From a virus, in the IMG/VR virus record IMGVR_UViG_3300009481_000010, positions 62,001 through 126,000 of that record: a DNA stretch of 64,000 nt; one strand, given 5' to 3'. Position 1 is the first letter of the stretch, and the number at the start of each line of letters is the position of its first letter. Below the pieces are notes generated by a model. That model saw only the letters and a list, made by a program, of their open reading frames with translations. It had not been told where the DNA came from and searched no databases. Position numbers and translations under genes: made by a program. This document shows, piece by piece, positions 36,001 to 44,054 of this stretch.

Positions 36001-38522
36001 CAGTCAATAGTTTTGTAGTCGCTGCTCCACCCTGACATCTCATTAGAGAATACGTCGTTGTTCTGGAATCTCCAACCAAGGTTCTTGAATCTGTACGGAG
36101 ACAGGCTTGTAGTAATGTAACCACTTAAGGAACCAACATTAGGTCTTACAGTTAGATCGCTCTCTCCTTCAAAATTGTATGATCCAGACATAAACGGGGA
36201 ATCAGCAGTACTGAACTGGAACGAGAAATCGAACTGATCAGGATCGAACGGCCCAGTATTAACGCCGTCCATACCTCTCCAACGTCTGGAGTAATTGGTT
36301 TTAATAGAGGTTGGCGTTGTGTACGCATGGGGTATATTTTCAATTGTAGATAACGGAGCGAAGTCCGGGCCAGCGTTGATAATGTCGTCACCAGACCCCC
36401 TTGTTGTAGGGAAGATCTTAACGGCGTCATTGTCATCAGGACTGGTAACCTTACGGATACTCTCACCACCCTCAGTTAACATGTTGAATGCATTCTGAGG
36501 CTTGTATCTTACAAGTAGTTCAACCTTAGCGATACTTGCACCGGATGGAATTGGGTAGATATCCAGGTACAGCTTCTCAAACATTGGGCTTAGACTATAG
36601 TCACGGGATGTACCCACATCTACGGTGTCATCATAAACCTGTAGGGGAATCTCGTACCATTCAAATCCAAGGCCAGATACCAATGGAATAGTAGTCAATA
36701 GGTAATGGTCACCACCTGGGTTACCACTAGATAGAGCATAGTCATCATCTGAGGAAAGGGCATCGCCCCCAAGTAGTTCAAGATTACCTGCGAACCCTGA
36801 GCTAACAGGGTGCGTACCTGAACCACCAGCAGGATTCTGTAGGAATCCGCCACTAGCAGAAGTGATATTCAAAAGTTTGTCGTCAGAGTAACCAACTACA
36901 TCAAGGTAGTAGTCACGAGAACCAACGGCCTTCTTAGCAAGTACACGTAGCTTCACACACTCCACGTCGAAATAGTGATCACTCATAGAGTCTACGTTCT
37001 TGTTCTCGCGGTTGAATGCACCGTCTGAAATACAATTCGCAGAAGATCCATCAAAGCTTGAGTCAAACGCCCCTGGAGTAATCTCAAACAGATTATTAGG
37101 ATTGCTACCATGAGTCATCTTCAGAGTAAGTTTACCGGAGTCTGTAATAGTAGTAGACTGAAGAGTAATGAATGTGTCTTTACCGGTATCCTTCAGGTTT
37201 TGAATCAACCTCTTGGAACCGGTCTCTGTCTCATTAGTGAACGTAGAATCAGCTACCCATACACTGTCAATGTCTGGCCATATTATAGTGCTGAAGTCTG
37301 TTGTTGGAACCAGAGACGGTAGTAGAGTTCTCTCAATTCTATTACCAGTTGCCCTTACGGCGGAATAGATGTTTAGGGCATTATCAATACGTGGACCGAT
37401 ACCACCGCTGTTGCAAATTTCAATAGCGGAGATTTTCAGAGCATGTGTTGGGTTTAGGAACTGTTGATCGTAATCAGACAGACTCGCACCCGCAAACGCC
37501 ATATGGTCATCACCACTAGCGTATGGATCATGTGATAGATTATTCTCTTCGAAGCCAGCACTGAAACCGCCGTCAAAAGCATCATCAAGTGCCTCAGCGA
37601 TAACATTGAATCTAAGTGTATACCCGCTACCCTCCTGCATAAGAGGATATTCAGGATCTCCACCGTGGTAAGCCAGGATGTTATTAGTCTTGGCATTTAC
37701 TGAGTAAGTGGTAAAGTTCACATAGTCTGGATCGTAGAAGTCCGCATCACCACGTAGAACGATAGCGTCATACTCTACAATCAGAGTACCAGACGGATCT
37801 TCCAGCATGATACCGGAGATAGTGTACTTAGGCGGCGTTCCTACTTCTGAGTTAGCCATAGGGGCAGCAGTACGAATACGCAGCCTGGTTTCATCAGGGC
37901 TGTAGATAGGGGCTGTTACTTCACACTTGTACTGCCACTCACCTATTGTATGAACGGCTGAAGGATGGATGTAACTAGATTTATCGTCAGCAAGACGAAC
38001 ACTAGCACTATTCTTATCATCGTAGTCACCCGTGAATACACCCTCATCAATGAAATCATAGAGTCCACTAGTCTCATTATGAGGACCGACAAAATGATCA
38101 AACTGAGCATCAATAGTCTTATCACCGATTGGATATAGCTTCTGAGCACATTCATAATCACCGAAGTCTCCTGACAGTTTATCTACGTAAGATAGACTGG
38201 TACTTAGGGAGGTGTCAATATTAACGTGCGGAGCGTAGATCGCAGTTAATCCAGGGTCTAGATCAAGATTTAGGGAGATACTAGACATAAGGACTCCGTT
38301 AACGCTTAGCTTCGGACTTGAGCTAACGTTTAGTCCTACAGAACAAGACATTGTTCTGACTCTAGTTGCGGTTATTGCAGCATCGAACGATGGGTCAACT
38401 GACACCTTCATATTAGCAGGATCAGCGACCAGCCTTGTATCTACATCAAAGCTGGGACTGATACTGATTGAAAGTGGTTTGACACATAGACATTCAATTG
38501 ATGCTGTGTAATCGTTACTCAT
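27069..38522 (-). CDS. Giant tail protein with seven FG-GAP-like blades and LamG-like domain (3817 aa)
   Basis: This very large protein lies directly downstream of the tape measure. Visible parts are: a repetitive beta N-terminus; a LamG/concanavalin-like domain at about 870-1030 (YINFGDIGTSGTFATHIRF); SG-rich repeats at about 1320-1540 (VNLYTIG, VNLHTFG, VNLYAAN); and seven FG-GAP-like blades near residues 1709, 1811, 2134, 2267, 3349, 3458 and 3578 (FGHSIDVANSGNEVIVVGAP type). Between the fourth and fifth blades about 1000 residues hold Rossmann-like segments (RTLVLVGNDPTW, KKLVITYDNS, SKIVLISDSS). FG-GAP and LamG folds typically bind glycans or surface proteins. It is likely the host-contacting tail tip. 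Confidence 0.75.
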   Translation of the reverse strand: MSNDYTASIECLCVKPLSISISPSFDVDTRLVADPANMKVSVDPSFDAAITATRVRTMSCSVGLNVSSSPKLSVNGVLMSSISLNLDLDPGLTAIYAPHVNIDTSLSTSLSYVDKLSGDFGDYECAQKLYPIGDKTIDAQFDHFVGPHNETSGLYDFIDEGVFTGDYDDKNSASVRLADDKSSYIHPSAVHTIGEWQYKCEVTAPIYSPDETRLRIRTAAPMANSEVGTPPKYTISGIMLEDPSGTLIVEYDAIVLRGDADFYDPDYVNFTTYSVNAKTNNILAYHGGDPEYPLMQEGSGYTLRFNVIAEALDDAFDGGFSAGFEENNLSHDPYASGDDHMAFAGASLSDYDQQFLNPTHALKISAIEICNSGGIGPRIDNALNIYSAVRATGNRIERTLLPSLVPTTDFSTIIWPDIDSVWVADSTFTNETETGSKRLIQNLKDTGKDTFITLQSTTITDSGKLTLKMTHGSNPNNLFEITPGAFDSSFDGSSANCISDGAFNRENKNVDSMSDHYFDVECVKLRVLAKKAVGSRDYYLDVVGYSDDKLLNITSASGGFLQNPAGGSGTHPVSSGFAGNLELLGGDALSSDDDYALSSGNPGGDHYLLTTIPLVSGLGFEWYEIPLQVYDDTVDVGTSRDYSLSPMFEKLYLDIYPIPSGASIAKVELLVRYKPQNAFNMLTEGGESIRKVTSPDDNDAVKIFPTTRGSGDDIINAGPDFAPLSTIENIPHAYTTPTSIKTNYSRRWRGMDGVNTGPFDPDQFDFSFQFSTADSPFMSGSYNFEGESDLTVRPNVGSLSGYITTSLSPYRFKNLGWRFQNNDVFSNEMSGWSSDYKTIDWTALSNGGSNFTGDSLYGQIADASKNFVRLRGHQSYINFGDIGTSGTFATHIRFSPDVNVSGVGYNLWNSGCLFSKWDAANNLEFALHYASGYLRGIARDTAGTVHTVQDSTHYSNYQFPLSVILSYSGGLHLYTDNEFEPNWNVLRDSGAPFTMNVQDSDFVVGHSPGSGVGFNMFVSEIGISERANITPSGADKTLQQVDAETYLGNNRVFWWDSGESYTNDAYKIWQNVDEDTRLDWTIGAFKFCEFDSSFDIISKRTGRDLINFHLVHDGTAYITNADLAMPSNVDSGVAYHTQVENDFLRFNLSDTQAPFYSTLRRITKDLPRGYKFAEDALVVETILEHKASGNIVWPNGDIGPRLIVSLYTKNKDPYWTPDEPNWGLINREIHYLEPSSCITRVDSKFTYDSICDESEQWAMFPSEPRLSEFSEKYFSQDVDDMFLQYDLAYPSGNGFESRLDIHAAHVRMDNAYVSKQSDNDQVNISTSGGFVVDENLNMFIRNTWETSSGNVNLYTIGPLDINISGFNLTTSGAVIIPDELNLFTENREVLTISGVNLHIDGNDSVFTVSSGTVNLHTFGKGVLTSASGNNLGMALTAMSSDSGNLPDAGLLNMFTHASDIGTEGLYSNMPIFLLNNIPQAGSDNKSLNLRAIGTNALFSRYNNGSMNLSITNDEQFVSKNINLTLYGDNIESVLSSGQVNLYAANYGEAGVGSDYFRWFNNNYGSTIDLTDNDYAKLAASDEIRGVDTIGYGSCDGDSPDKATDPEIVTDDTVWRPETCNDGGVIRGETTYTNGLAGYSGNYYGIRKYTELLPHSPYWATMTIKTGDTESIRVPNDFEEWEYGITNDVTYDPVKQVADAPITMEPSGRNAGDKYGKAVAVRGDLMAVGAPFLTIPDSSGEAINNAGSVFLYRRGADIPGEQAAWAFEEQLLLPSGYRRDFSSATIANLICYPDTGNPEFCVSGYRWNVGMEGREFGHSIDVANSGNEVIVVGAPGASWNRDFEEITSSGIPVTMVVFTDKFTYDEAAIGNIANTANKYDVLYRYFSAPWNAGASEFQPRLDINLIVCQLVFSDQTTPLIESEFDWFHHVYINRLDDIDLKAEISEAEIENEMASGVEGAFLSSITRNTAKPHSNIPPIIGIFTDNSPSTKNTAAFSPVVDRLKNFYETYAYDSGVINPTDLSAQSGYINQISAPSESWGASTVNLLNQTLTTGNLQTNDALFYITSGIGQQWANSNAYQFQIPAPSGGRAYVFEKESGNWNLVQEIKSGSERLVSAGYTNDGAEQHYAGYGVQHNDRFGHSVSISQDGEVLAIGSPYSSTPFEVFEKNTSETTRMYNGLKSWLTYRSKTDRLARYNQLVADSGANVAQRQVYHELSTSDKFFFRTDELYWGNAGIIEPYQSIYSYGYGNIPYVGTWKFIPDEYAGSSRIGFSTAVSEDGDTVAFGAPTDSFNKYDDTNVWFKGYDTWASYTNAGAVRVFESRKYYPHSGAVEYYKFGNLDRTANPDLVGQGYYDQMGLYFAPDNIDFTRMEFEALDIPQHAGLAFIITPELDASSDEVIDNIKDWMSLGDRTLVLVGNDPTWEDGGIYKDSNDIVNTILEKLDSRMRLHPARTKYESLPAPLTTADVDADKYNVVRAFRPAYSNTTYVNTGSIFANGVADIRIDLSTYNKETFNSSSPCDNINSRCEMPLKHDGDLRAQWNKECTKTVGNKVFIVKYKENWPRMFGASNPSDTCDAPPSAPINRPSYQPTPILTAAEHIPPSSYIIPATSGYNQFITPVYEEVCETIYSTYLDFDEPNITDQVGFFLIADPEGYPSGDPSGIFTSFDAGTFFDPSGINGRDPILQATGDSFFLPPVQDTRKVSNISDVITEELYYDEDTDTDTGSVVYLMADPTFEDEDNLGYTNKATSNNDQNIYFINNLIMIDCGENGNGSVIQIGGWTGRTSFEDAYSGSAVTQALDSYGQGHTENVTYIPGEEIDVYTNVVWIANPTGKPSEFEVTLLKNWLKTGNKKLVITYDNSQERAFNVTYLCDELGLNSKPWYSNSEGEYLSQSKHDIDRGGQQLGGIEALTGCDLGYGWDSSSNFCGSYCSTTVESIDFNGNRYIPINKGARTNRVVYYNDEIWENYWNVPEQRWRLDAESTGVFPAQEGSGYRVYINYVSENIDDKFDSTFFLQNATRNENSSTGAAGLSIQKSATYTVETTAMTVKATDSELPFKFRTTHNNISLSEMGGANIPRTSRILSVSGVLVPIVERTAVETTCYQKWIEDIITYVYWENPEQEITIPGYSRPILTLNDKYCAYGCAKGGQWIEDGPVVVAEEIESFSSGLNGNNRSKIVLISDSSMIQGKNPYYRNDASSENQRFIRSLYPPSPASGDGERRFEETAKLRSPERGSPAKYYSVSNLAGNTNRFSNTSPKLPSAFVDNEDTYLPADVVRLPDPKDPLAIKNAVEDFGDTTIPAWGPFPRMSGTVDGTIYVDAGIGGGAPEIMKQTGRDYLDLDVYFSGYPGDLFGYSISFHKGTIMVGTPFSAFGGSGEVSWDQVIASGTGIMDLSGNGGAGAVYFYERSDAGDWDYKQKIKPSSIHTGVDGATISDITNEKGPHYNDGDFCLNYGLLTDQFGHSVSMDADMVAIGAPNHDYGTAHQYLYNSGAFLRKEFNAEFDIMTHDYFDLGDSGVRIDLFGGNSGTMVLNGGTVYTYRRTMYDWQNRAKEWRFAEKLNAQGYAARNTGPASLSGTENDFFGKSVYLDRARRGDGDYTLAIGAQSHKYALSGNHTSTQPLGNAGASYVFDAMLRDQVPAIPNSGGWIEAEVFGDRADNGQNKITQRVYQNTSGGSQTFQTSGIVFSNINGDIFIEVSGFDPATKGFIAHRPYVESVIGEILDGTQVTAQLSLLTSGKPVEMSGQMNLAILGPDSAIVYNSVGLTTTAWHQINVGSGNNPLTLMVSGKLPASGSEQMNVFISGTIQTTDSLPIRVRGR
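27241..27254 (-). promoter_or_regulatory. Internal GTGTATAATAG element
   Basis: A near-perfect copy of the late-type element (TATAAT at 27246-27251) lies inside the 3' end of the giant gene, about 175 bases before the 567-residue gene. It could give an internal start for the hub genes, but a coding-constrained coincidence is possible. Confidence 0.3.
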
Positions 38523-41500
38523 TAAGTTACCTTAAAGTCTTCTTTAGTCAATGTTACTTCCATTTTTCCTTGCTGGTTCAACTGACCTTTTTCGAACGAC
38601 TTATTAATACCATGCATAACTACTGCAATAGCGGCATCATCGTTCATACCATTTACACCACCAACTACTTTAATAGAAAGTTCATGTTGTCCTGTGAACT
38701 GGAATCCTTTTTGTGCTATTTCCTTCAAACCTTCTACTGATGGCTCTAGCTTAGTGAATGCTTCCGCAATTTGATTAGAAGCTATTCCCATAGCATTTTC
38801 GAATGCCTTGGTAGTCGCCTGCATTTCAGCACCGATAGCGGAAAAATCAAATCTATTAAACGATTCAGCCAATCCCCCTAAACTGTTAATAACATTTAGA
38901 AGAGAGTCAGCCTGACCTCTAATTCTATCTTGTTCATGTGTACTATCTGAAATAGATGCGGCAGCACTACGACCTAGACCAGTAGAAAAAAATGCACCAG
39001 AGCTAATCAACCTATCTTCTATCTGCTGTGGAGTAAGACCGCCAGGACCTTGATTATCATTTACAGCACCTAGAATAGCATCACCAGAGAACCCACGAAG
39101 GCTACCACCTTGTCTCAGAATGTTAGCTGCGGACTGTCTCTCGAAGCCCTTAAAGAACCCTTCGATATCACCTGTTAATAGTGACTCAAAGCTAGACTTC
39201 TCTACGGCGTTCTTCTTCTTAGCTATATCTAGTTCATCCTTTAGAATATCCAGTCTTTGCTTAGAAAACTTAACCAGTTCCTGAGAAGTAGTTCTTAGTT
39301 CTCTAAGAGGATCATTACTCTGTCTATTAACTCCGTTACGTGTGTCATTGATTCTACTTCTGTTACGGACATCAGCGGCCTCTAATAGTTCCTTAGCCAC
39401 ACGACCAATATCACTCGCACTACCACTAGTCAAACCTGACACACCCGAATTTTCTGCGGCAATGTTGAACTGGTCTATTCTTCTACTTAATCTCTCTTGT
39501 GATGTTACTCTACCACGTAGACCAAACTCCACACCCTTCTTAGCAGTAAACAGTAGAAGGTCAATAGACTTCTGTTGTGCCTGTACGTATCTCTCATCAA
39601 GAGCACGTCTTTCCTCAGTAAACTTACGGATAACAGAGTTGTATTCAGCTTCTAGCTTAGCCCTTTTATCCATCAGAGGAAGCAGTTTATCTTCAACACT
39701 CTTACGTAGAGGCTTAAGTAGATTCTCAGAGATATCACTAATATCTCCACCGTCCGCAAAGATACCTGCGATCTTCTCTCTTAGTTGATCGTCTACGGTT
39801 ACACTACTAAAGGAACCAATTACTCTTTTTAGTTCAGGATTACCGGCCCCTAGTGTACTAGTTAGTTCTTTACCAATCTCCCTAATGAAAGCGTCATCAT
39901 CCAACGGTCCACCAGAGGTAAAGTCAGGATTCTGCTGTAGTCTAGCAAGAGCATTAGGTAGTTCTTGTTGAACGGCCCTAAATGCCTCGATAGAAGAAGC
40001 GGCAGTATTAGCCTGCTCCTGAGATCCACCAAACTGTGTAATGTTATCCTTGAACGCCTGAATAGATCTAGAGAAGTCTCCATCATCGATAAATCTAGCA
40101 GCACTCGTTAGAGACGCCCCTAGTATTCTTGATCCCTGACTAAACGCAGTAGCAGTACCCTTCTGTCTTTCTCTGAAGTTTGTAAAGGAAACACCAGCGG
40201 CATCCAAGGCCCCGTTTACATCCTGTAGACCGAAGTTCAGGGACTTAAGGAATTCCAGGTTAGCCCGTCTAATCTTCTTCTCGGCGTTGAAGATACTTTC
40301 CAGGCTTTGCCTTTGTTCGTCAGTTAGACCTTGTAGACTTTTAGCAAAACCATCAGACGCACCAATAACATCCTGGAATGATTTGTCTAGAGGAATGTTT
40401 CTAGCTATACCACTAATAGCCTGTGTAGATGACTTGAATATGTCAGTCTGTCTATCTTTATTGTCTTTCTTAAGGGCGTCTTGTTCTTTGGATATTCTAG
40501 CGTTCTTCTCCGCACTAGATTCCCCAACAAGTCCACCCAGGGTGAAAATATTTCTAGCAGTAAATGAACCAGTACCACTCTTGTTCTGTTCCAGGTCATT
40601 GATGGTTTGACGGTTAGCCTTTTGTACTTCAATGTTATTTAGGGCGTTCTTAGAAAACGCACTCAGAACATCCTTAGCATCAACCGCACCCTTCTTGAAT
40701 TCATCCAGGGCCTTAGATGCTGCCAGAGCATTTTTCTCTTTATCTCTATCGGCCTTAGCGGCAGCAAACGCCGCCGTAGCTCTAGATTTTACAAGGTCAG
40801 CAGATTCACCACCAAATGCATGTAAGAAATCAAGAGTTGCAACAGCCGCAGTATCACCAAATAGCTGAATAATACCAGGTACTTCTTTTAGTACGGCGTA
40901 CTTCTGTGCCTCTGCTTCATTACCTTTCTTGATAGCCTTTTCGTATTCTTGTTGAGCACCAATGAAACCGGAAATAGACTTACTAATAGCAGCAAAAGCT
41001 AAAGCGGTACCTGCAATTGGAGCCGCTATGGAACCAGCCGCACCAAGAGCACCAGCACTTCTTCCAGCTAATCCACCTGCGAATCTAGCTACTCTACCAC
41101 CAATACCAGGGTTGTTTACTCTTACTCCAAATCCTGCACGACCAAACGCTCCCCTACCACTACCTTGAGAAACTCTAGTACCAGCATTTTGGAATTGTCT
41201 GAAGAATCCGCTGATACGGCCACTAGTAGCTGCTTTACCACCGGACAATGGATTGAATGCTTGATTAAGTGTAGATAGGCGATTTCTACTTAGTTCAACT
41301 CCCATGATCTGAAGACCAGCAACTACAGCCGCAATAGGAGTAAGCAAACCAGATAGACCATCAAACACTCTACTGGATATTGTGCTAACCTTATCGCCGG
41401 ATTCATCTAGTGTAGTTGTCCAATCACTCAGAACTGCTGGTAGACTTTGTAGTAACAGAATTAGACCGAAACCACGACCTATGTTTCCTGCTCCACCAGC

Positions 41501-44026
41501 ACCACCACCAACAGAACCACCACCGTTAAATCCTGTAACGCCGTGACGATTCATCATCTCTAAGTTGCCACGACCAATACGCTGAGCAGACTCACGGTTA
41601 ATAACAAACTCACCAGGAGTAAGCATAGCTGGTACAGTGTCCTGCCCAGAAATACCACCACCAGAATTTAGGAATCTGAATGCACCCTTTACAGAACTGG
41701 ATGATATAGCTTTACCAATAGAATTAGAAATACTAGCATCTGAATCACTAACCTTGAATTCATTAGGAAACTTAAAATCTGCTCTACCAAATAATTTACG
41801 TATATCCCCTTTTGCTCCAGATAAAGATCCCTTATTGAAGTCAAAAATCCCATCTTTGGATGAATCTTGAATAGCGTTTTTTGTAATACGTCTAACAAAA
41901 GCTTCAAAGAAATTACCCTTAATTGATCCTAAAGCAGATTTAGAAACCAATTTATCAATTGGAATACCTGCTGCTTTAGGATCGAATTCTGTCCCTCTGA
42001 ATTTAGAAGTAGCCTTACTAAATAGTCCAGTTAGACCTCCAACGATATCATCCTGAAATATTTCTCTACCTTCAGGCTGTAAAAATGTAGCTACACCTCT
42101 TGTTTTTAGTTTTGCTCCACGGGCAATATATGATTTAATTTGCCTTGGGTCACTTATCTTATCGTTAGGATTCTTTCTATTGATTGATGATATTAAAGCT
42201 TCCTCCAGTTTAGCCTTACCAATATCACCAGATTCTCTAAGAACATTTCTGATGGTTGAAGATATATCGGTTCTATTACCTTCTAGGAAGGAAACACCAA
42301 ACAATCCACTATAACTACCTCCAGTAATTTGATTTTTCTTATTCTTACTAGAAGAACCCCTCTGAGCTTGAGCCGCAGTTACTCCTAATGCTGAATCAAC
42401 TGCTGTTTTACCAAAAGCACTACTAAGTTGACTTCTCTTAAAACCTCCACTGATAGCCTCAGTAAGAGTAAGACCTTTAGTTTTACCAACTAAAGATCTA
42501 CCATCCTTATCAAGACTACCATAATGCCCCCTATCACCATGTACTAATCCACCAGCAGCAAATTTGTTTTCATTCATAGCAGCCAGAGTACCAGCACCAA
42601 TCTGGTTTACACTGTCCTTACTAATAACGAATTCACCTGGGGTAAGCATAGCTGGAACGGTATCGCCGTTACCACTACCTGGGACCATACCACCGCGATT
42701 AAAGCCAAACACTCTACGTAGACCACCAGCACCTGCAATAGCACCTCTACCAAGAAGGCCACCAGCAAGAATAGGAAGTAGGGGCTTAAGTGATTCCAGA
42801 ACTTTAGCGAGACTGGAAGCTAATTCAAGGGAACTCTTAACCAGTGTACGGAATGTACCGGTTTCAGCAAAACTACGAACAAGTGCAATCCACTCTTCCC
42901 TTAGCTGAGCAATCTGTACAGCAAGAGATTTCTGAGCGGTTTCAACATCTTTGTCAAGTGAGTTACTACCCTTCTTAGCAACGTTATAAGCTTCCAACGC
43001 AACTTCAGACTGTTGGATAAGCGGGATAACCTTACCGATCTGACGGAAACCACCAAGTTCTTCAGCGATCTGAACGAACTTAAGGTCACCCTGTTCTAGT
43101 CTGGAGAACTCTTTACCAAGAGCCTGAACAGCCTGGAACGGACCAATAAACTTACCATTCAAGTCAGTTAAAGACACACCTAGTTCTTCAAGGAACTTAA
43201 TAGTAGTCGGACGCTGAATTCTGGTAAGAATAGTTCTCAAACCAGTAGCAATAGATTCAGCAGATTCACGAGTGGTTGAACGCACAGATGTGAATAACGC
43301 GATCAGTTCATTTAGACTACCACCGGCAGAACTAAATACACCACCGACACGACTAACAGCACCAATAAGGTCAGAGGATTCTACCGCGAACTTACCAGCC
43401 ACAGCATTGATAGCACCAAGCTGACCCTCAAGTGCCTGAGCACCCTGGCCGAACTGGTTGAATACCGCGATAGCACCTTCGGTAGTCTTCTGAATATTTT
43501 CAAATGTCGGAGCAAGGTCCGTCTTTGCAAGAGCCTTTAGGGCGAAGGTAAGGTCATTAGCTTTGAAACCCGCCTGAGATAGAATTCTACCTACATTAGC
43601 TAGTTCCTGAGAAGACACACCAAGAGTGACAGATAATCTAGTAATCTCCGCTGTTAGTCCCTGAAGGGATTTTACGGACTTACCAGTTACCTGTGCAATC
43701 TTGTTGATTTCTCTCTCGAACTTAATGGCCTCATCGACCGCCGTAGAGAGCTTGTTACTAAGCAGCGTAACGGCACGAGTAGCAATACTAAAAGCGGCGA
43801 ATCTACGTACCACAACCGCAAACGATCTGCCTAACGCATTCGCATTGTTGTTGAGGTTTCGAACCGCCGTATTAGTTTGATTGAGTTGCCTCTGAACCTG
43901 AGCCTGACCAGTTACATTAACTCTGACATTGACATTACCCAGTTGCCTCTGGATCTGTCTGACCACCTGTGCAGTATTGGTCGGTGCCTGTAACTGAATC
44001 TGTGCATTTAACACAAATCTGGACAT
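38522..44026 (-). CDS. Tape-measure protein (1834 aa)
   Basis: The N-terminal 400 residues match the TP901-type tape measure: AVDEAIKFEREINKIAQVTG, then LSVTLGVSSQELANVGRILS and SSDLIGAVSRVGGVFSSAGG. The motif DTVPAMLTPGEFVI occurs twice (about 450-490 and 790-820), followed each time by S-x-x-x-IG. A hydrophobic Ala/Gly-rich stretch near 1020 (IAAPIAGTALAFAAISKSIS) may span a membrane. The rest is helical. Tape measures set tail length, so 1834 residues suggests a tail of roughly 250 nm by the usual rule. The part between the two motif copies is AT-richer (about 30% GC in places) and looks inserted. Confidence 0.95.
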   Translation of the reverse strand: MSRFVLNAQIQLQAPTNTAQVVRQIQRQLGNVNVRVNVTGQAQVQRQLNQTNTAVRNLNNNANALGRSFAVVVRRFAAFSIATRAVTLLSNKLSTAVDEAIKFEREINKIAQVTGKSVKSLQGLTAEITRLSVTLGVSSQELANVGRILSQAGFKANDLTFALKALAKTDLAPTFENIQKTTEGAIAVFNQFGQGAQALEGQLGAINAVAGKFAVESSDLIGAVSRVGGVFSSAGGSLNELIALFTSVRSTTRESAESIATGLRTILTRIQRPTTIKFLEELGVSLTDLNGKFIGPFQAVQALGKEFSRLEQGDLKFVQIAEELGGFRQIGKVIPLIQQSEVALEAYNVAKKGSNSLDKDVETAQKSLAVQIAQLREEWIALVRSFAETGTFRTLVKSSLELASSLAKVLESLKPLLPILAGGLLGRGAIAGAGGLRRVFGFNRGGMVPGSGNGDTVPAMLTPGEFVISKDSVNQIGAGTLAAMNENKFAAGGLVHGDRGHYGSLDKDGRSLVGKTKGLTLTEAISGGFKRSQLSSAFGKTAVDSALGVTAAQAQRGSSSKNKKNQITGGSYSGLFGVSFLEGNRTDISSTIRNVLRESGDIGKAKLEEALISSINRKNPNDKISDPRQIKSYIARGAKLKTRGVATFLQPEGREIFQDDIVGGLTGLFSKATSKFRGTEFDPKAAGIPIDKLVSKSALGSIKGNFFEAFVRRITKNAIQDSSKDGIFDFNKGSLSGAKGDIRKLFGRADFKFPNEFKVSDSDASISNSIGKAISSSSVKGAFRFLNSGGGISGQDTVPAMLTPGEFVINRESAQRIGRGNLEMMNRHGVTGFNGGGSVGGGAGGAGNIGRGFGLILLLQSLPAVLSDWTTTLDESGDKVSTISSRVFDGLSGLLTPIAAVVAGLQIMGVELSRNRLSTLNQAFNPLSGGKAATSGRISGFFRQFQNAGTRVSQGSGRGAFGRAGFGVRVNNPGIGGRVARFAGGLAGRSAGALGAAGSIAAPIAGTALAFAAISKSISGFIGAQQEYEKAIKKGNEAEAQKYAVLKEVPGIIQLFGDTAAVATLDFLHAFGGESADLVKSRATAAFAAAKADRDKEKNALAASKALDEFKKGAVDAKDVLSAFSKNALNNIEVQKANRQTINDLEQNKSGTGSFTARNIFTLGGLVGESSAEKNARISKEQDALKKDNKDRQTDIFKSSTQAISGIARNIPLDKSFQDVIGASDGFAKSLQGLTDEQRQSLESIFNAEKKIRRANLEFLKSLNFGLQDVNGALDAAGVSFTNFRERQKGTATAFSQGSRILGASLTSAARFIDDGDFSRSIQAFKDNITQFGGSQEQANTAASSIEAFRAVQQELPNALARLQQNPDFTSGGPLDDDAFIREIGKELTSTLGAGNPELKRVIGSFSSVTVDDQLREKIAGIFADGGDISDISENLLKPLRKSVEDKLLPLMDKRAKLEAEYNSVIRKFTEERRALDERYVQAQQKSIDLLLFTAKKGVEFGLRGRVTSQERLSRRIDQFNIAAENSGVSGLTSGSASDIGRVAKELLEAADVRNRSRINDTRNGVNRQSNDPLRELRTTSQELVKFSKQRLDILKDELDIAKKKNAVEKSSFESLLTGDIEGFFKGFERQSAANILRQGGSLRGFSGDAILGAVNDNQGPGGLTPQQIEDRLISSGAFFSTGLGRSAAASISDSTHEQDRIRGQADSLLNVINSLGGLAESFNRFDFSAIGAEMQATTKAFENAMGIASNQIAEAFTKLEPSVEGLKEIAQKGFQFTGQHELSIKVVGGVNGMNDDAAIAVVMHGINKSFEKGQLNQQGKMEVTLTKEDFKVT

Positions 44027-44054
44027 TTAGTTAACCCCTAATAGGGAACTATGT

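Noticed and set aside
20132-38522. Possible tail sheath gene (contractile tail)
   Set aside because: None of the large proteins shows sheath-like motifs, and the gene order (tube, chaperones, tape measure, giant tip proteins) is that of a non-contractile tail. A sheath outside the window cannot be excluded.
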